Assembly (NCBI GenBank): GCA_947454705.1
Contig: CANGKZ010000018.1
Location: 1 to 64,000 of the forward strand
From: Verrucomicrobiota bacterium
GTDB lineage: Bacteria > Verrucomicrobiota > Verrucomicrobiia > Limisphaerales > UBA9464
Reading direction: 5' to 3'
DNA: 64,000 bases
In this document: positions 38,509-47,130 of the stretch, piece by piece
Layout of the letters: each line of letters starts with the position of its first letter
How positions within the stretch are numbered: position 1 is the first letter of the stretch
The notes under the pieces: generated by a model
Databases searched by the model: none
What the model was told of the DNA's origin: nothing
The model's input: the letters and a program-made list of their open reading frames with translations, nothing else
Translations under genes and position numbers: made by a program

Positions 38509-40233
38509 ATGAATTCCAGTTTTCAACGGATCGTCCGGCGATTGCCACCTCGTTCACGAAGCCTCTTGGCGACGTGCATTTATGGCGTCGGGGCGGGCTT
38601 ATCGGCAGTCGCTTTTCAGCTCGGAATCAACTGGGTGTACACGAACGGCATCCATCGACTCTCGCATGAGCCCTTGGGAACCTTTTTTGTTGGAAGTCTG
38701 ATCGTGCTGGTCAGCACAGCCTTGGTGGTAGGCTGGTTGCTGAATTCGTTTTGTCGAGAGGCGGCCGGCAGCGGGGTTCCGCAACTGAAACTCGCGTTTT
38801 GGAAGGACTTTGGATTTGTTCCCGCACGGGTGATCTGGGTCAAGTTCCTAGCGGGAATTCTAAGTGTCGGAGGCGGTTCCAGCCTGGGTCGAGAGGGACC
38901 GAGCGTTCAACTGGCAGGCGCCGTAGGTTCCAACCTGGCTGCGTGGACCGGGGAGGCGAAGCAGCGCCGCCGGGCGTCGGCAGCGGCCGGGGCCTCGGCC
39001 GGTTTGGCCGCCGCATTCAATACTCCCATTGCAGCCACTACGTTTGTCCTGGAAGAAATCATCGGGGACCTGAACAGCCGTTTCCTTGGGGCGATCCTTC
39101 TGGCGTCGGTCCTCGGTGCCTTCGTCGTTCACGCAATTATTGGGAAACAACCTTCTTTTTCGCTTCTGGGGGTGGAGTCGCCGACGTGGCGAGGATATCT
39201 GCTTACCCCAGTAGTGGCGGGATTGGCCGGCACTGTCGGGGTTCATTTTCAGCGACTATCCCTGGGCCTGAGATTCCGAATGAAGGTAGCCAAGGAAATT
39301 CCCCGATGGATCTTCCCGAGCTTCGGCGCCCTGATTACATGGGCGCTTGGCTCGATCGTCTTTTGGCGAACGGGACATCTTGGGGTCTTCAGTCTCGGAT
39401 ATGATGATCTTTCCAGCGCATTGTCAGGAGACCTCGGATGGCAGCTCGCCATTGTTCTCCTCCTGGCCAAGTTCCTTGCAACGGTGAGCTGCTACGGATT
39501 TGGGGGCTGCGGGGGTATTTTTTCTCCCACCCTCTTTTTCGGAGGTATGACCGGAATCGCCGTCGCGGGTCTGGCGGGAATCGGATGGCACATTTCCCGA
39601 GGGGATACACTGGCGCTGGCGGTAGTGGGGATGAGCGCCTGTCTCGGTGCGGTGGTCTTCGCCCCCGTTACCGGAATTCTCATGGTCTTCGAAATGACGC
39701 ATGAATTCGCCCTCGTACCAGCCTTGATGCTAGGCGCGTTGGTCAGCCAGACCATCGGCCGGAAGATGAACCGCGAGAACTTTTATGACGCGCTCCTCGC
39801 GCAGGATGGACATCGACTGGAGCACGTTCGTCCTCCTCGGGACCTCCAAGGGTGGCGGGAGTTGCCGGTGTCCGCAGTGGCGAACTTCAGTCCGAAGGTC
39901 CTGCCGGATGTCACACCTTCAAGCCTCTTCGACGCGTTGGGGACACCCTATGAACGTTTCCCGGTTGTGATCGGAGGAACGTTGGCCGGGATCATCACCA
40001 GGAGCGATGCCTCGGCAGCCCTGTCGTCGGGCCGGAAACCATCTTTGAATCCCCCGATCACCTGCCGACGCGATCAAACGGTCGGGGAATTGCAGAGCCT
40101 CCTGATTGAATCCGACCTCCATTTGGTTGTCGTCTTGGATCGCAACGACGGCCAGGTGATCGGCCTGGTGACCCTCCATGATCTGCTGCGGGCAGAGGCA
40201 ACCTTCGCCGACACGTCAGCGGACAATCTTTGA
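38509..40233 (+). CDS. ClC-family chloride channel/antiporter with CBS domains
   Basis: 574 residues. The ClC signature motifs are all present: GSGVPQLK (87-94), GREGPSVQL (127-135) with the external gating glutamate Glu129, and the filter motif GCGGIFSPTLFFGG. About ten or more membrane helices fill residues 20-440. The C-terminal 130 residues contain two CBS-like segments (SLFDALGTPYERFPVVIGG; LVVVLDRNDGQVIGLVTLHD), which usually bind adenine nucleotides. Retention of the gating Glu suggests proton-coupled exchange rather than a passive channel, by family analogy. It is the first gene of the ion/osmolyte block. Confidence 0.93.
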   Translation: MNSSFQRIVRRLPPRSRSLLATCIYGVGAGLSAVAFQLGINWVYTNGIHRLSHEPLGTFFVGSLIVLVSTALVVGWLLNSFCREAAGSGVPQLKLAFWKDFGFVPARVIWVKFLAGILSVGGGSSLGREGPSVQLAGAVGSNLAAWTGEAKQRRRASAAAGASAGLAAAFNTPIAATTFVLEEIIGDLNSRFLGAILLASVLGAFVVHAIIGKQPSFSLLGVESPTWRGYLLTPVVAGLAGTVGVHFQRLSLGLRFRMKVAKEIPRWIFPSFGALITWALGSIVFWRTGHLGVFSLGYDDLSSALSGDLGWQLAIVLLLAKFLATVSCYGFGGCGGIFSPTLFFGGMTGIAVAGLAGIGWHISRGDTLALAVVGMSACLGAVVFAPVTGILMVFEMTHEFALVPALMLGALVSQTIGRKMNRENFYDALLAQDGHRLEHVRPPRDLQGWRELPVSAVANFSPKVLPDVTPSSLFDALGTPYERFPVVIGGTLAGIITRSDASAALSSGRKPSLNPPITCRRDQTVGELQSLLIESDLHLVVVLDRNDGQVIGLVTLHDLLRAEATFADTSADNL

Positions 40234-40378
40234 GGTCTGGAGCTCAATGAAAAACGGACCCTTTTTGGACCCGATTGCTCGAGTGGCCCCAATCCGCTTC
40301 ACAGTCAGCGGCACCAAACTCCCTGAAGCAGAATAATTCCATTAGTCCGTTTGAAGTTTGAAACACGGTCTCATTCCG

Positions 40379-41878
40379 ATGAAAAAGACACTTTTGGTCA
40401 CATTGACCGCAATCCTAGGGCTGGTCGTCCTATTCATTTTCCCGATCGTTCACGTGACGGTTGTCGTGATCAATTTCGCAATTCACATTACCGTTCTGGG
40501 CACCCAGTTGCTCTTTTCCCGCCTTCCCAGAGTTCCAGTTGGACCGGACCGGGAACACAACGGCGAGCCGTTTGTATCGGTTTACGTTCCGGCTCATAAT
40601 GAACCGCCAGAAATCCTCCGGGAAACCCTTCAATCGCTGCGTCATCTCAGCTGGCGAAACTACGAAGTGCTCGTCATCGACAACAACACGACGGACGAGA
40701 ACATTTGGCGCCCCATCGAGCAGCTGTGCCTTGAACTTGGCCCGAGATTCCGTTTCCTACACGTCGAAGGTCTGGAGGGCGCGAAGGCCGGGGCGATGAA
40801 CTGGGCACACCGGTTTATGGATTCCAGGGCGGAATATATTTTTGTGGTGGATGCCGACTACGTGGTTGAACGTCGGGCTTTAAAGCGCGCCCTGAGCTAC
40901 TGTGCTGAGGGGGTCGGTCTGGTTCAGTTCCCCCAGGAATATCGCAACATCGGCCCCGCGAATGCCGGAATGGCGTTGGATTTCAAACACTTCTTCGCGG
41001 GCTACATGAACATCGCCAACCGACTTGGGTGTGTACCTTCCACCGGGACATTGAGCCTGATCCGAGTTTCCGCCCTTCAAGCGGTCAAAGGGTTTGATAC
41101 CGTGGTCGTGACCGAGGATGCGGATCTTGGCTTTCGTCTCAACGCAGCGGGCTATCGGTCGATCTATGCCCCCGAGGTCATCGGACGCGGACTCATGCCC
41201 CACGATCTGGAAGGGCTCAAGAAGCAGCGGTGGCGTTGGGCTTTCGGCAACGCGCAAATTCTGAAGCTCAACTGGCGCCGCCTCCTTCTGAGTCCAGACC
41301 TGTGCCTGCGACAGAAGGTCGGCTATCTGGTTCACCTGACTGCGTGGTTCAACTTCAATCTCATCCCCAGCCTGACGCTGATCCTGCTTGCACCGCTCGC
41401 TCTGACCAATCGCCTGCACGTCCTGCATCCCCATCTCGTCGTCTTGTCGGGATTCACCCTTACGACCTTCATGGTGCTGCGCTTTGGCACGCTCTTCTAC
41501 AGTCTCAGAAGAGAACATCACAGCCTCGGTGAAATCTTCCTGGCCTATCTCACGCATCTCGGTTTGGGCTGGGTGTTCAGCAGTAGCTGGATGAAATGCC
41601 TTTGGAACCACCATTCGCCATTTGTTCGAACAAACAAGTTCATCACGGCCCGGGTCCCAGGCTTGCTCCGAACCACCCTCATCGAGGCGGGTTTGGGAAC
41701 TGCACTGCTCGCCGCCTGTGTGGTCCTGACGATGACGGATTTCATCATCGGCCCCATTGCAGCGCTTGCGATGGCGACGGGTCGCTTCCTGGTTTATTGG
41801 GTTTGGTGGCAGACGCAGAAAACCCGCCAGATTACGCTGGATATCGCCAGCAACAGGGAGCCCTTCATCGCTGCCTAA
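40379..41878 (+). CDS. Processive family-2 glycosyltransferase (cellulose/curdlan synthase-like)
   Basis: 499 residues. Two N-terminal membrane helices (about 1-45) precede a GT2 domain with VYVPAHNEP, DNNTT, the metal-binding DAD (158-160), TEDADLGFRL (catalytic base region) and the processivity motif QRWRW. Four C-terminal membrane helices follow. This D,D,D,QxxRW architecture belongs to BcsA-like synthases that extend a beta-glycan while exporting it. There is no PilZ domain and no BcsB partner, so a different polymer or a membrane glycolipid is possible. An in-frame TTG lies 21 bases upstream; ATG 40379 is preferred. It sits among ion transporters, suggesting an envelope glycan made under osmotic stress. 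Confidence 0.85.
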   Translation: MKKTLLVTLTAILGLVVLFIFPIVHVTVVVINFAIHITVLGTQLLFSRLPRVPVGPDREHNGEPFVSVYVPAHNEPPEILRETLQSLRHLSWRNYEVLVIDNNTTDENIWRPIEQLCLELGPRFRFLHVEGLEGAKAGAMNWAHRFMDSRAEYIFVVDADYVVERRALKRALSYCAEGVGLVQFPQEYRNIGPANAGMALDFKHFFAGYMNIANRLGCVPSTGTLSLIRVSALQAVKGFDTVVVTEDADLGFRLNAAGYRSIYAPEVIGRGLMPHDLEGLKKQRWRWAFGNAQILKLNWRRLLLSPDLCLRQKVGYLVHLTAWFNFNLIPSLTLILLAPLALTNRLHVLHPHLVVLSGFTLTTFMVLRFGTLFYSLRREHHSLGEIFLAYLTHLGLGWVFSSSWMKCLWNHHSPFVRTNKFITARVPGLLRTTLIEAGLGTALLAACVVLTMTDFIIGPIAALAMATGRFLVYWVWWQTQKTRQITLDIASNREPFIAA

Positions 41879-42073
41879 CCGCTGCCGGGATATTCGATCT
41901 CCAGCAACCTAGGGTCGAATGAACGGCAGCGACAAAAGCGAACCCAGTATTTCAGCTTTCTTGCGCTAAAGGATGCCGAAATGGCGCGGGTCGCACCGTC
42001 GACCGGTTTTTATCCAACAGAATTCGAGCCCCATCCGGGTGATCCTTCCGGGTGAGTTCGGCGCCCGCTTCTC

Positions 42074-43201
42074 GTGAACAACATTGAAATCATTGTTGGG
42101 TTGCTGCTGCTTTTTATGGCGGTACCCGACGTCTGTCGAAAGGTCCGGCGCCCCGGCCTAATCTTTTGCGCATTCGTGATGTTCGGGTTTCTTCTCGGCC
42201 CCGTCGTCAATCAGGAGGTCGCCAAAACACTCGAGCAGATCGGGCAGGTCGGTTTTTTACTGCTGCTGTTCGAGGTCGGCTTGGAGATCAACCTCCCGCC
42301 GCTGCGGCAATTTGCTGTTCCGCTCGGCCACGCGTTTAAATGGGCCCTAGCGCAATACCCGGTGACCTTCGGCCTGGCCAAACTCGCGGGCATGAATGGC
42401 GGACAGGCGCTTCTGGCCAGTGCCGCACTCACCGCCTGCTCCGTGGGTATGGCGCATCCCGCATGGAAGTCGTACCCCAACATCAGCTTCGAACCAAGGA
42501 CTCAACTCTTACAGGTGATGGTTGCATTGGAACTTATGGCGATTGTCGTTCTGGCAGTTGAAACGACGGTGCTTAAGACCGGATGGTCGTGGTCCGTTGC
42601 CTTGAAGCTTTCAGGCATCGGCACAACGGTCCTGCTGATCGTCTACTTCGCCGATTCCCTCACCAAGTTGTTCCAAACCATCCTCGAAAGGACGACTCAT
42701 TGGCGGATACACCTCCTGGTACTGCTCGTGTTGGTCGTTTGCGCCGCGGGCAACCGACTGGGACTGGATTCCGCCAAGACGGCCTTCTTCCTTGGCCTCG
42801 CAATGCGGCGTACCGAGCATGACGGAATACCCCTTGAGGAATACATTGCCCCGATCAGTCGCCAGTTCCTGGTACCGTTGTTTTTTGTCGCCCTCGGACT
42901 GCAGATCGACTGGCAGCTGCTCCTGGGCTGGGTCAGCCTCGCTGCCATCGGCGCTGCCGGAATGATCCTGGCAGTGCGTGAAATCCTCGCCCGCCGGTGG
43001 CTCCCCACTGGCGGAGATGGTCGATCATTCCTATTGCTGTGTCCGAATTTGACGCTTGTGGCGCTGGCGGCCAAGGCCCTGCAGGATGCCGGGATGGATG
43101 CGAGACTGACCGCTTGGCTGGTTCTTACCGGGCTCTTCGTCACGGTCGTCGCCCTGGCACTGCTGCCGACTGGAGGTGACGACAGCGAGCCTGCGACGTG
43201 A
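42074..43201 (+). CDS. CPA2-type cation/proton antiporter, membrane domain
   Basis: A 375-residue all-membrane protein starting at GTG. Its start (IIVGLLLLFMAVPDVCRKVR, RPGLIFCAFVMFGFLLGP) and the block IGQVGFLLLLFEVGLEINLP are characteristic of the Na+/H+-exchanger (KefB/NapA-like) fold. About eleven helices are visible. It lacks the TrkA-N regulatory domain found in full KefB proteins and is somewhat short. It would exchange Na+ or K+ for protons. It lies between a glycosyltransferase and the Trk genes on the same strand. Confidence 0.85.
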   Translation: MNNIEIIVGLLLLFMAVPDVCRKVRRPGLIFCAFVMFGFLLGPVVNQEVAKTLEQIGQVGFLLLLFEVGLEINLPPLRQFAVPLGHAFKWALAQYPVTFGLAKLAGMNGGQALLASAALTACSVGMAHPAWKSYPNISFEPRTQLLQVMVALELMAIVVLAVETTVLKTGWSWSVALKLSGIGTTVLLIVYFADSLTKLFQTILERTTHWRIHLLVLLVLVVCAAGNRLGLDSAKTAFFLGLAMRRTEHDGIPLEEYIAPISRQFLVPLFFVALGLQIDWQLLLGWVSLAAIGAAGMILAVREILARRWLPTGGDGRSFLLLCPNLTLVALAAKALQDAGMDARLTAWLVLTGLFVTVVALALLPTGGDDSEPAT

Positions 43202-43364
43202 AGATCCCGCTTGATGACCAAAGCATCCTACACGTTGATTGCGGAACCGAGGAATTTCGCCGCCCGCCAAGCTTTCCTGGCTCTTCTTCGTCCCAATTGC
43301 TCCAAAACGGTTTCGGCCCGGCCGTCCTTCGACTTAGGCCCTCGTCAACCTCGCCGCTCACGAC

Positions 43365-44774
43365 ATGCCTAAATCGAAACTCCCACGATTCGACTCCGCG
43401 CCTATCCAGCGGCGGAGCCAGGTCGATTTGCGCCTCGTCCCGCTGGTATTCGGCATCCTGATCTTGGTTGGCGCCATTTTGTTGTCACTACCCTGGGCTC
43501 ACAAGACCGGACGTACCATCGACTGGATCGATGCCCTGTTTCTATCGGCTTCGGCGACGTGCGTCACCGGACTGACCACCGTCAATGTAGCGGATACCTT
43601 CAATTCTTTCGGACAGGCCGTGATACTGGGTTTAATCCAGGCGGGTGGATTGGGGATATTTACCAGCAATATCCTGCTCGTGGTTGTCAGTGGCAACCGG
43701 CTGTCCCTCTCGGACGAGCAGACAATCCACGCAACCGTGGGCCGGTTGCGGCAGGCCAGACCTCTGGATGTTTTCGTATACGCCTGTGTGTTCGTCGTGC
43801 TCTTTGAACTGGCCGGGACCGTGGCTCTCTTTACGCTCATGACGCGGGCACAACCAGAGGTCGATGTCTGGGAGGTGCTTTGGGAATCCGTCTTCCATTC
43901 GGTCAGTGCTTTTTGCAATGCCGGGATCTCCATCTTTCCGGACGGCATGGCTCGTTGGCGACAGAACCCGCTGGTCCTGGCCGTCATCTCCACGCTGGTG
44001 ATCGCGGGCGGCATTGGGTTGATGACGCTGATCAACCTGCGGTATTATCATTTCTGGAGGCGAAACCCGCTCAAGCGAGGGCGGCTCACCTTTCAAACTC
44101 GCATGTCAATGGTTTCGGCAGCCGTTTTACTAATTTTCGGAACCGCGTCCACCCTGCTGTTTGAATCCAATCATACCCTCCAAGATGGGACGATAAGCGA
44201 GAAAGTGTCCTGGGCCTTTTTTCATTCGGCGATGTCCCGGACCGCTGGTTTCAACGTGGTGGACGTCGGGGCGATGAATCCACCGACATTGCTCGTCACC
44301 CTGGGGTTGATGTTTGTCGGGGGTTCACCGGGCTCAATGTCGGGGGGTATCAAGACGATGACGTTTGTGGTCCTGCTGCTTACGGCATGGTCAGCCCTTC
44401 GTCGGCGGGCCGAGGTGCAGTTTTGGAATTGCCGCCTGACGCCAAGCATCTGCTTCATCGCCACCATGCTGGCCTTGGTAGGGATTGGGTGCGTCGTGGT
44501 CGGCGTAATGCTCCTGATGGTGTTTGAAGACGGCCGTTCAGCGGCGCAGACAAACCAGCGGTGGCTTGCCCTGGTCTTCGAGGCGGTTTCCGCCTTCGGC
44601 ACGGTCGGATTGAGCACGGGAATTACTCCACTCCTGACCGCCGCCGGGAAGATTGTGATCATTGCGCTGATGGGGGTTGGCCGGATTGTGCCGCTCATGC
44701 TTAGTGTCTACCTGGCCCGTCCGTTGAACCCGCTTCGGGTTCGACAACCCCATGAGGAACTCTCACTTGGTTGA
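43365..44774 (+). CDS. TrkH/KtrB potassium uptake membrane subunit
   Basis: 469 residues with the four-fold pore-loop layout of TrkH/KtrB: filter-region motifs SATCVTGLTTVN, SAFCNAGIS, SRTAGFNVVD and SAFGTVGLSTG each contain the conserved glycine, and each is flanked by membrane helices. The length near 470 fits KtrB better than the longer TrkH. It mediates K+ uptake together with the cytoplasmic ring encoded immediately downstream. Its TGA stop overlaps the next gene's TTG start by four bases, showing translational coupling. Confidence 0.93.
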   Translation: MPKSKLPRFDSAPIQRRSQVDLRLVPLVFGILILVGAILLSLPWAHKTGRTIDWIDALFLSASATCVTGLTTVNVADTFNSFGQAVILGLIQAGGLGIFTSNILLVVVSGNRLSLSDEQTIHATVGRLRQARPLDVFVYACVFVVLFELAGTVALFTLMTRAQPEVDVWEVLWESVFHSVSAFCNAGISIFPDGMARWRQNPLVLAVISTLVIAGGIGLMTLINLRYYHFWRRNPLKRGRLTFQTRMSMVSAAVLLIFGTASTLLFESNHTLQDGTISEKVSWAFFHSAMSRTAGFNVVDVGAMNPPTLLVTLGLMFVGGSPGSMSGGIKTMTFVVLLLTAWSALRRRAEVQFWNCRLTPSICFIATMLALVGIGCVVVGVMLLMVFEDGRSAAQTNQRWLALVFEAVSAFGTVGLSTGITPLLTAAGKIVIIALMGVGRIVPLMLSVYLARPLNPLRVRQPHEELSLG

Positions 44775-45475
44775 CCGAAATTGATATCGTGGCAAAACGT
44801 ATACTGATCATTGGTGCGGGGAGATTTGGAGGCCACCTGGCCGCCCGACTTTCCGAGTTCGGCTGCGAACTCCTTCTGGCCGATCGAAACCCCGAAAGGG
44901 TCGAAGATTTGGTGCATGAGGGTTTTCATGCCGTGGAGATGGATGCCGAGGACCCGGAGGCCCTGAAGGAGGCCGGGGTACAGGATGCGGATGCGGTCGT
45001 CGTCAGCATCGGGGAAAACATGCAAGGCAGCATCCTGACAACCCTCTTGCTCAAGGAACTCATGGTAAAGAAGCTTATCTGCCGGGCCGTCGATGCACGG
45101 CACGCCACGGTTCTCGAAAAACTGGGGGCAGATCTCGTGGTACTCCCGACTCGAGACATGGCTTACCGGCTTGCCGAGCGGCTCCGCGATAATGTCGGGA
45201 GTGATCGCCAGCAGCTTTGCCAGGACCATCAACTCGCCCAGATCCGGCTCGGAGCACGCTTGAATGAGAAGACCCTGGCCGCCGCTTCATTGCGCGATCG
45301 GTACAAGGTGAACGTCGTCTTGATCACCCGGGTGGGCCCCAAGAATCAGCAACACCCCATCGAACCCTCACCCGATTGCATCCTCCTCCATGGCGATACT
45401 CTTTTCGTGGCCGGACGGCGGGAGAATCTAAACCGGTTCGAGCTCGAATGCGGGGATCCGCCCCAACATTCGTAG
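44771..45475 (+). CDS. TrkA/KtrA potassium uptake regulatory subunit
   Basis: 234 residues. An N-terminal RCK Rossmann domain with ILIIGAGRFGGHLA and an acidic residue after strand two (LLADRN) binds NAD(H)/ATP. The C-terminal part (about 150-225; RLNEKTLAAASLRDRYKVNV, DTLFVAGRRENL) is a TrkA-C domain. It forms the gating ring for the TrkH/KtrB subunit encoded just before it. The start is the TTG in the overlap at 44771, or possibly the GTG at 44789 directly before the Rossmann strand. It converges on the minus-strand glycosyltransferase/phosphatase gene 96 bases away. Confidence 0.93.
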   Translation: MTEIDIVAKRILIIGAGRFGGHLAARLSEFGCELLLADRNPERVEDLVHEGFHAVEMDAEDPEALKEAGVQDADAVVVSIGENMQGSILTTLLLKELMVKKLICRAVDARHATVLEKLGADLVVLPTRDMAYRLAERLRDNVGSDRQQLCQDHQLAQIRLGARLNEKTLAAASLRDRYKVNVVLITRVGPKNQQHPIEPSPDCILLHGDTLFVAGRRENLNRFELECGDPPQHS

Positions 45476-45571
45476 CCGATCATCCCCTGGTTTAGGCTTC
45501 CGGCCCGGAAACACCGGCCGCGTCGAGAATCTGCGTGGGCGCGGCGGCGGCAGGCGCGAACGGTGCAGTGT

Positions 45572-47098
45572 TTATGCGCCTTGCTGATCGCCAATCCTTT
45601 CCACCTCGGCGAGGGTTCGGATCTCAGACCGTTGGGAGACCGGCAATCCGAGCAAGCGCAAAACGCCCCGAAGGTCACCCTCCACGGTGTGCGCTGCCGC
45701 ATCCCGCACCGGTGCGGACTTGGGTTGGAACGCGACCGACGTTCCCGCCGCACGGAGCAGGCACACATCGTTGTCGCCATCCCCCACGACCAGGACCTTC
45801 TCCGCTCCGATTCCCACTTCCTCCAGCAGATGCCGTAAAACATTCAATTTGCAGATCTGGTGCTCCTTGCAGCCCTTGGGATGCTTCATCGCCGGGGCCA
45901 CGGTGATGCGCCCGGACGCCTTTTCACTCCGAAACTTCATGACGTGACTGACGGTAAAATCCGCGAAGACACGCCGCCGCACCGTTTCGGCAGCCATCCG
46001 GTAGCTGTCCGTAACCACACCCACCAAATATCCGGCCTTGCGCAAAGCAACCACCGTTTCCACGGCGCCCGGCATGAGCGGGATATCTCGGGCTACCCGT
46101 TCGAAGGTGGACTTCGGGAGCCCGGCAAAGACGGCGGCGATGCGCTTGGTTCGAATGCTCGCGCTCATGGTATGATTATCCAGCAATGGGTTGAGCTGTT
46201 CCATCCGCGCGGTTCGATGCGCCAGTTCCATGACGAAGCGGCCATTGAGCAGCGTTCCGTCCATGTCAATCAGAGCCAGCTTTTCCGCTCCCTTCAACAT
46301 CTTCAAGGCGTGGCGAAAGTCCGCCCGGTGCACCCGATCCCGCTCCTTGGCCGCACGCACATGGCTCACCCGCAATCGGCCCCATTCTCCCGCCCGCTCC
46401 AAGATGGTACGGGCGACCTGGGTGGCCATTTCTCCGAGGGCTTCCAGGGATTGGCTGTCATGCTTGATTTGTCCAATATCCACCTCGACGAGTCGGGCCC
46501 GCGCCGCCGCTGCATCGATCAGCAACCCCACATCCACGCCGTAATCGTTTTCAAAGCGGAGTTTCCGCAACAAATCCCGGCGCACAGCAATGATCCCGCC
46601 CAATGGCTGCGCAAAGTCTGCCAACTCCGGGAAATAGGTTCGAAGCAACGGCTTGGCGGTCAACACCGTCACTCTCCCACCGCTCCGGGCAAACCGCGCC
46701 TTCACAAAGTCGGCGGTACCGTCGACCAGGGGCTGGGTCATGCGCTCGACCAGATCCCGCCGCAGGCCCCGCAGATCGCCATCCAGGTATAAGACAAATT
46801 CAAACTTGGCCGCCTGAAGCCCGTCTTCCATCGATGCTCCTTTTCCGAGGAGGGAACTGGTTACAACCTTCGCACCGGCCGCCTCGGCCAGTTCATCGGT
46901 CCCATCGATGGATCCGTCATCGATGACCAGCACTTCGCCCACCCTGGGATCCCTTTTCACGAACTTTACCACGCTTGCCACCGTCCTTGATTCATTGAGG
47001 ACGGGGATGACCACTGTGATTCTGGCGTCCGCCGTCGGGCGACGTTTAGATGCCGATGCCTTGCGGGGCACCTTGGAGCGAACTGCTTTGGGATCCAT
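45572..47098 (-). CDS. Fused GpgS-like glucosyltransferase and HAD phosphatase
   Basis: 508 residues with two enzymes. Residues 25-240: a GT2/GT81-type domain with VVIPVLNESRTVASVV, VIDDGSIDGT, GKGASMEDGL, the metal motif DGD (106-108), GRVTVLTAKPLL, FAQPLGG and DYGVDVGLLID, and a candidate metal ligand His213. This is the pattern of glucosyl-3-phosphoglycerate synthases. Residues 273-495: a HAD phosphatase with nucleophile motif DMDGTL (278-283), VVTDSY and VVGDGDNDVCLL. The likely reactions are NDP-glucose plus 3-phosphoglycerate to glucosyl-3-phosphoglycerate, then dephosphorylation to glucosylglycerate, a compatible solute. The substrate is inferred; a mannosyl version or a different GT2 role is possible. 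It follows the Na+/H+ antiporter gene by 32 bases. Confidence 0.75.
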   Translation of the reverse strand: MDPKAVRSKVPRKASASKRRPTADARITVVIPVLNESRTVASVVKFVKRDPRVGEVLVIDDGSIDGTDELAEAAGAKVVTSSLLGKGASMEDGLQAAKFEFVLYLDGDLRGLRRDLVERMTQPLVDGTADFVKARFARSGGRVTVLTAKPLLRTYFPELADFAQPLGGIIAVRRDLLRKLRFENDYGVDVGLLIDAAAARARLVEVDIGQIKHDSQSLEALGEMATQVARTILERAGEWGRLRVSHVRAAKERDRVHRADFRHALKMLKGAEKLALIDMDGTLLNGRFVMELAHRTARMEQLNPLLDNHTMSASIRTKRIAAVFAGLPKSTFERVARDIPLMPGAVETVVALRKAGYLVGVVTDSYRMAAETVRRRVFADFTVSHVMKFRSEKASGRITVAPAMKHPKGCKEHQICKLNVLRHLLEEVGIGAEKVLVVGDGDNDVCLLRAAGTSVAFQPKSAPVRDAAAHTVEGDLRGVLRLLGLPVSQRSEIRTLAEVERIGDQQGA

Positions 47099-47130
47099 GT
47101 GATTCTAATACTAAATCGTTTCTCGGGTGT

